Source: Amycolatopsis orientalis DSM 40040 = KCTC 9412
GTDB lineage: Bacteria; Actinomycetota; Actinomycetes; Mycobacteriales; Pseudonocardiaceae
Direction: 5' to 3'
Length of the DNA: 64,000 nucleotides
Assembly: GCF_000478275.1 (NCBI RefSeq)
Contig: NZ_ASJB01000097.1
Location: 62,001-126,000 of the forward strand
Shown here in pieces: positions 62,399 to 64,000 of the stretch (its first letter is position 1; each line of letters opens with the position of its first letter). Both the position numbers and the translations under genes were made by a program. The notes below the pieces were generated by a model that saw only the letters and a program-made list of their open reading frames with translations, searched no databases and was not told the DNA's origin.

Positions 62399-62803
62399 TC
62401 ACCGCGCCGGGCGGTCCAGGCCGGTGAGCCGGACGACGACCGCGAAGCCGTCGTCGGTACCCGGCCAATGCGCGCGGACGGCGTCCAGGCCGGCGCGGCG
62501 CACCACCCCGCGCAGGACCGCGGTGACGATGATCGCGTCGTCCGCGTAGCCCAGCACCGGGATGAAGTCCGGGATCACGTCGAGCGGCAGGGCGAGGTAG
62601 GCGAGCAGCAGGCCCAGCCGGATCCGCACCCCGCGCGGCAAGGACCTGTCGGCCGCGAGGCGCCGGACCAGGCGCAGTACGTCCGGCAGCAGCCGAAGCG
62701 CCTCCCGCAGCAAGCCGCCGCGGGGCCGGACGATGGCCAGCACGACGACCAGGACGACCCACGTCAGCAGCAGGGCGGCGCCCACGCCGATCAGCAGGTC
62801 CAC
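62399..62803 (-). CDS. DUF1232 small membrane protein
   Basis: A protein of about 134 residues with an N-terminal membrane helix (DLLIGVGAALLLTWVVLVVVLAIV) and a DUF1232 domain, recognisable from LAYLALPLDVIPDFIPVLGYADDAIIVTAVLR. The molecular role of this domain is not established. GTG codons at 62803 and 62809 are both possible starts; the earlier part of the open frame is Arg-rich read-through of the SIS gene region. It is 62 bp downstream of the SIS-domain gene and may share its transcript. Confidence 0.82.
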   Translation of the reverse strand: MDLLIGVGAALLLTWVVLVVVLAIVRPRGGLLREALRLLPDVLRLVRRLAADRSLPRGVRIRLGLLLAYLALPLDVIPDFIPVLGYADDAIIVTAVLRGVVRRAGLDAVRAHWPGTDDGFAVVVRLTGLDRPAR

Positions 62804-62865
62804 CCCCACGAGCCGGTCATGGGAGCCGATGCTACGGGTGCCCGGAAAGGGACGGCGCCGCGTTC

Positions 62866-63594
62866 CTACCGCAGGGCGGGAACGCGCGGGCCGTACTTGG
62901 CCAGCAGCGCGGCGTTGGCCTCGTCGCCACCGTCCACGTTGGAGCTGCGCCACAGCGGGATCTCGACGCCCTGCGCCGCACCGAGGTCCACGACCTCGGC
63001 GAGGACGAGGTTCCACAGGAACGCGTTGATCACTGTGGACAGTGGCGCGGTCCGCGGCGCGTCCGGCGGGTAGCTCGAGTCGCCGGGGCGGACGTGGGAG
63101 TCGAGCACGATGCTCGCTTCTTCGATCAGCGTCGTCGCCGAGCGCTTCGGCGCCGCGGCCACGGACGCGGCCGAACTCACCGCGATGACCGACGCCCCGC
63201 GTGCCCGCGCCCCGGCGGCCAGCTCGACCGGGTACGGGTTGACGCCCGAGGTCGAGAACACCACCAGCAGGTCGTCGGGTCCCGGCGCGCGCTCGGCCAG
63301 TACCTCTTCGGCCAGCCCGGAGCGGCGTTCGGTCCTGGTGCTGTGCTGCGCGCCGTGCAGCGGCAGGAGTTCGGGGTGGTACACCGGATACACGCAGGCG
63401 AGGCCGCCGGCGCGGTAGAAGGTCTCGGCGACCGCGGCCAGCGAGTGCCCCGCGCCGGCGGTGAACACCAGCGCGTCCGCCCGGATGACCCCCAGTACCA
63501 GCTCGGCCGCTTTCCGGATCTGCTCCGCGTTACCCCGTTCGGCTTCCGCGAGCCGTTCGGCGACGTCTGCATAACGTTCGGTGGTGCTCACCAC
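62866..63594 (-). CDS. SIS-domain sugar-phosphate-binding protein (UPF0309 type)
   Basis: A 242-residue protein with one SIS (sugar isomerase) domain. The phosphate-binding elements are VFTAGAGHSLAAVAETFYRAGG (residues 43-64) and LLVVFSTSGVNPYPVELA near residue 110. The ending VINAFLWNLVLAEVVDLGAAQGVEIPLWRSSNVDGGDEANA is the UPF0309 signature. Proteins of this group are thought to bind phosphosugars as isomerases or regulators; the exact sugar is unknown. Two adjacent GTG codons could start it. No sugar kinase or transporter is adjacent in the window. Confidence 0.88.
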   Translation of the reverse strand: MVSTTERYADVAERLAEAERGNAEQIRKAAELVLGVIRADALVFTAGAGHSLAAVAETFYRAGGLACVYPVYHPELLPLHGAQHSTRTERRSGLAEEVLAERAPGPDDLLVVFSTSGVNPYPVELAAGARARGASVIAVSSAASVAAAPKRSATTLIEEASIVLDSHVRPGDSSYPPDAPRTAPLSTVINAFLWNLVLAEVVDLGAAQGVEIPLWRSSNVDGGDEANAALLAKYGPRVPALR

Positions 63595-63724
63595 ATCCGC
63601 CCTTCCGTCTGGAGGTCAGCGACGAATGTATCGCGTGGACCAATGGCCGAAGTGGAATACATCGGGTCATGATCGAGGTTGACCCGATCGCTGCGGCCGG
63701 GTTTCGGAGACTGGAGGGTCCAGG

Positions 63725-64000
63725 GTGAGCGAGGCTGATCCCGCGGTGCGGACTTGGCGAGCGCGTGGCCGGGCGGAAGCCGTGGTGCTGGTACTGCACG
63801 GCGGTGCCGAGCACAGTCATGCCCGCGTGGCGCCGTGGCGGCTGGCGTACCAGCGGATGGTGCCGCTGGCGAAGGACGTCCACCGGGCGGGCCGGGGGCA
63901 CGGGGTCGAGGTCCGGCTCCTGCGCAACCGGATCTACGGCTGGAACGACACGGGCACCGACGCGCTCGCGGACGCGCGCTGGGCCCTGGAACGGATCCGC
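63725..64000 (+). CDS. Alpha/beta hydrolase (3' truncated by window edge)
   Basis: The first 92 codons of a hydrolase, starting at GTG 63725 (MSEADPAVRTWRARG). The N-terminal strand-loop motif VVLVLHGGAEHSHARV, with the oxyanion-hole HGG, indicates an alpha/beta hydrolase of the dienelactone hydrolase or lysophospholipase type. The segment RNRIYGWNDTGTDALADARWALERI is the usual helix before the nucleophile elbow, which lies beyond the window. No catalytic serine is visible yet. It is divergent from the SIS gene with 130 bp between them. Confidence 0.8.
   Translation, partial: MSEADPAVRTWRARGRAEAVVLVLHGGAEHSHARVAPWRLAYQRMVPLAKDVHRAGRGHGVEVRLLRNRIYGWNDTGTDALADARWALERIR

Overview
This window is a high-GC actinobacterial chromosome segment, most likely from the Pseudonocardiaceae and plausibly Amycolatopsis. 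The reasons are GTG/ATG starts with ATGA or GTGA stop-start overlaps, a Zn-ribbon RbpA, OpcA next to Zwf, MptB, SufR-SufBDCSU-SufT, acVLRF1 and mycobacteria-like gene order. The genus is an inference. No rRNA, tRNA, insertion sequence, prophage or CRISPR array was seen.

Region 1 (1-33 kb) is core metabolism, nearly collinear with the M. tuberculosis Rv1436-Rv1466 block. It holds gap-pgk-tpiA-secG, rbpA, and an orphan histidine kinase. The minus-strand pentose-phosphate operon tkt-tal-pgi-zwf-opcA-pgl follows, with pgi embedded in it. Next come ctaB (heme O synthase), a HelD-type RNA polymerase motor helicase, an FKBP lipoprotein, a GNAT and a quinone oxidoreductase, an ATP-grasp enzyme, a fatty-acid desaturase, ctaA (heme A synthase), a two-gene ABC-2 exporter and mptB. 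The sufR-B-D-C-S-U-T Fe-S assembly operon is last; a SufR-type operator overlaps the sufR start codon.

Region 2 (33-56 kb) is more lineage-specific. It holds YnfA, an S26 signal-peptidase homologue with both catalytic residues replaced, a UbiB-type kinase, a TetR/MFS pair with visible operators, a two-component system and a Tat-exported beta-lactamase-like protein. A sulfation module follows: cysD-cysNC (PAPS synthesis), a SnoaL-like protein, an IclR regulator and a DUF1214-SDR-sulfotransferase operon. Both divergent promoters in this module carry a TAGAAC-N2-GTTCT box resembling the steroid repressor KstR box. The region ends with an EAL-CBS-GGDEF protein, lycopene cyclase, a dNTP hydrolase and a large secreted S8/S53-like protease.

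Region 3 (56-64 kb) resumes the core synteny with acVLRF1 and an ABC-F protein preceded by a six-codon leader and hairpins, then a small HTH protein (Rv1473/Rv1473A-like). A GT-C membrane protein, an ABC exporter, a DUF1232 protein, a SIS-domain protein and a truncated alpha/beta hydrolase close the window.

A striking global feature is a set of long, near-perfect intergenic palindromes in several families (six copies of one). Almost all sit at gene 3' ends, one supplies the stop codon of a TetR gene, and one copy shows compensatory changes in both arms. The most interesting functional unit is the putative KstR-type sulfation module at 42.7-48.3 kb.
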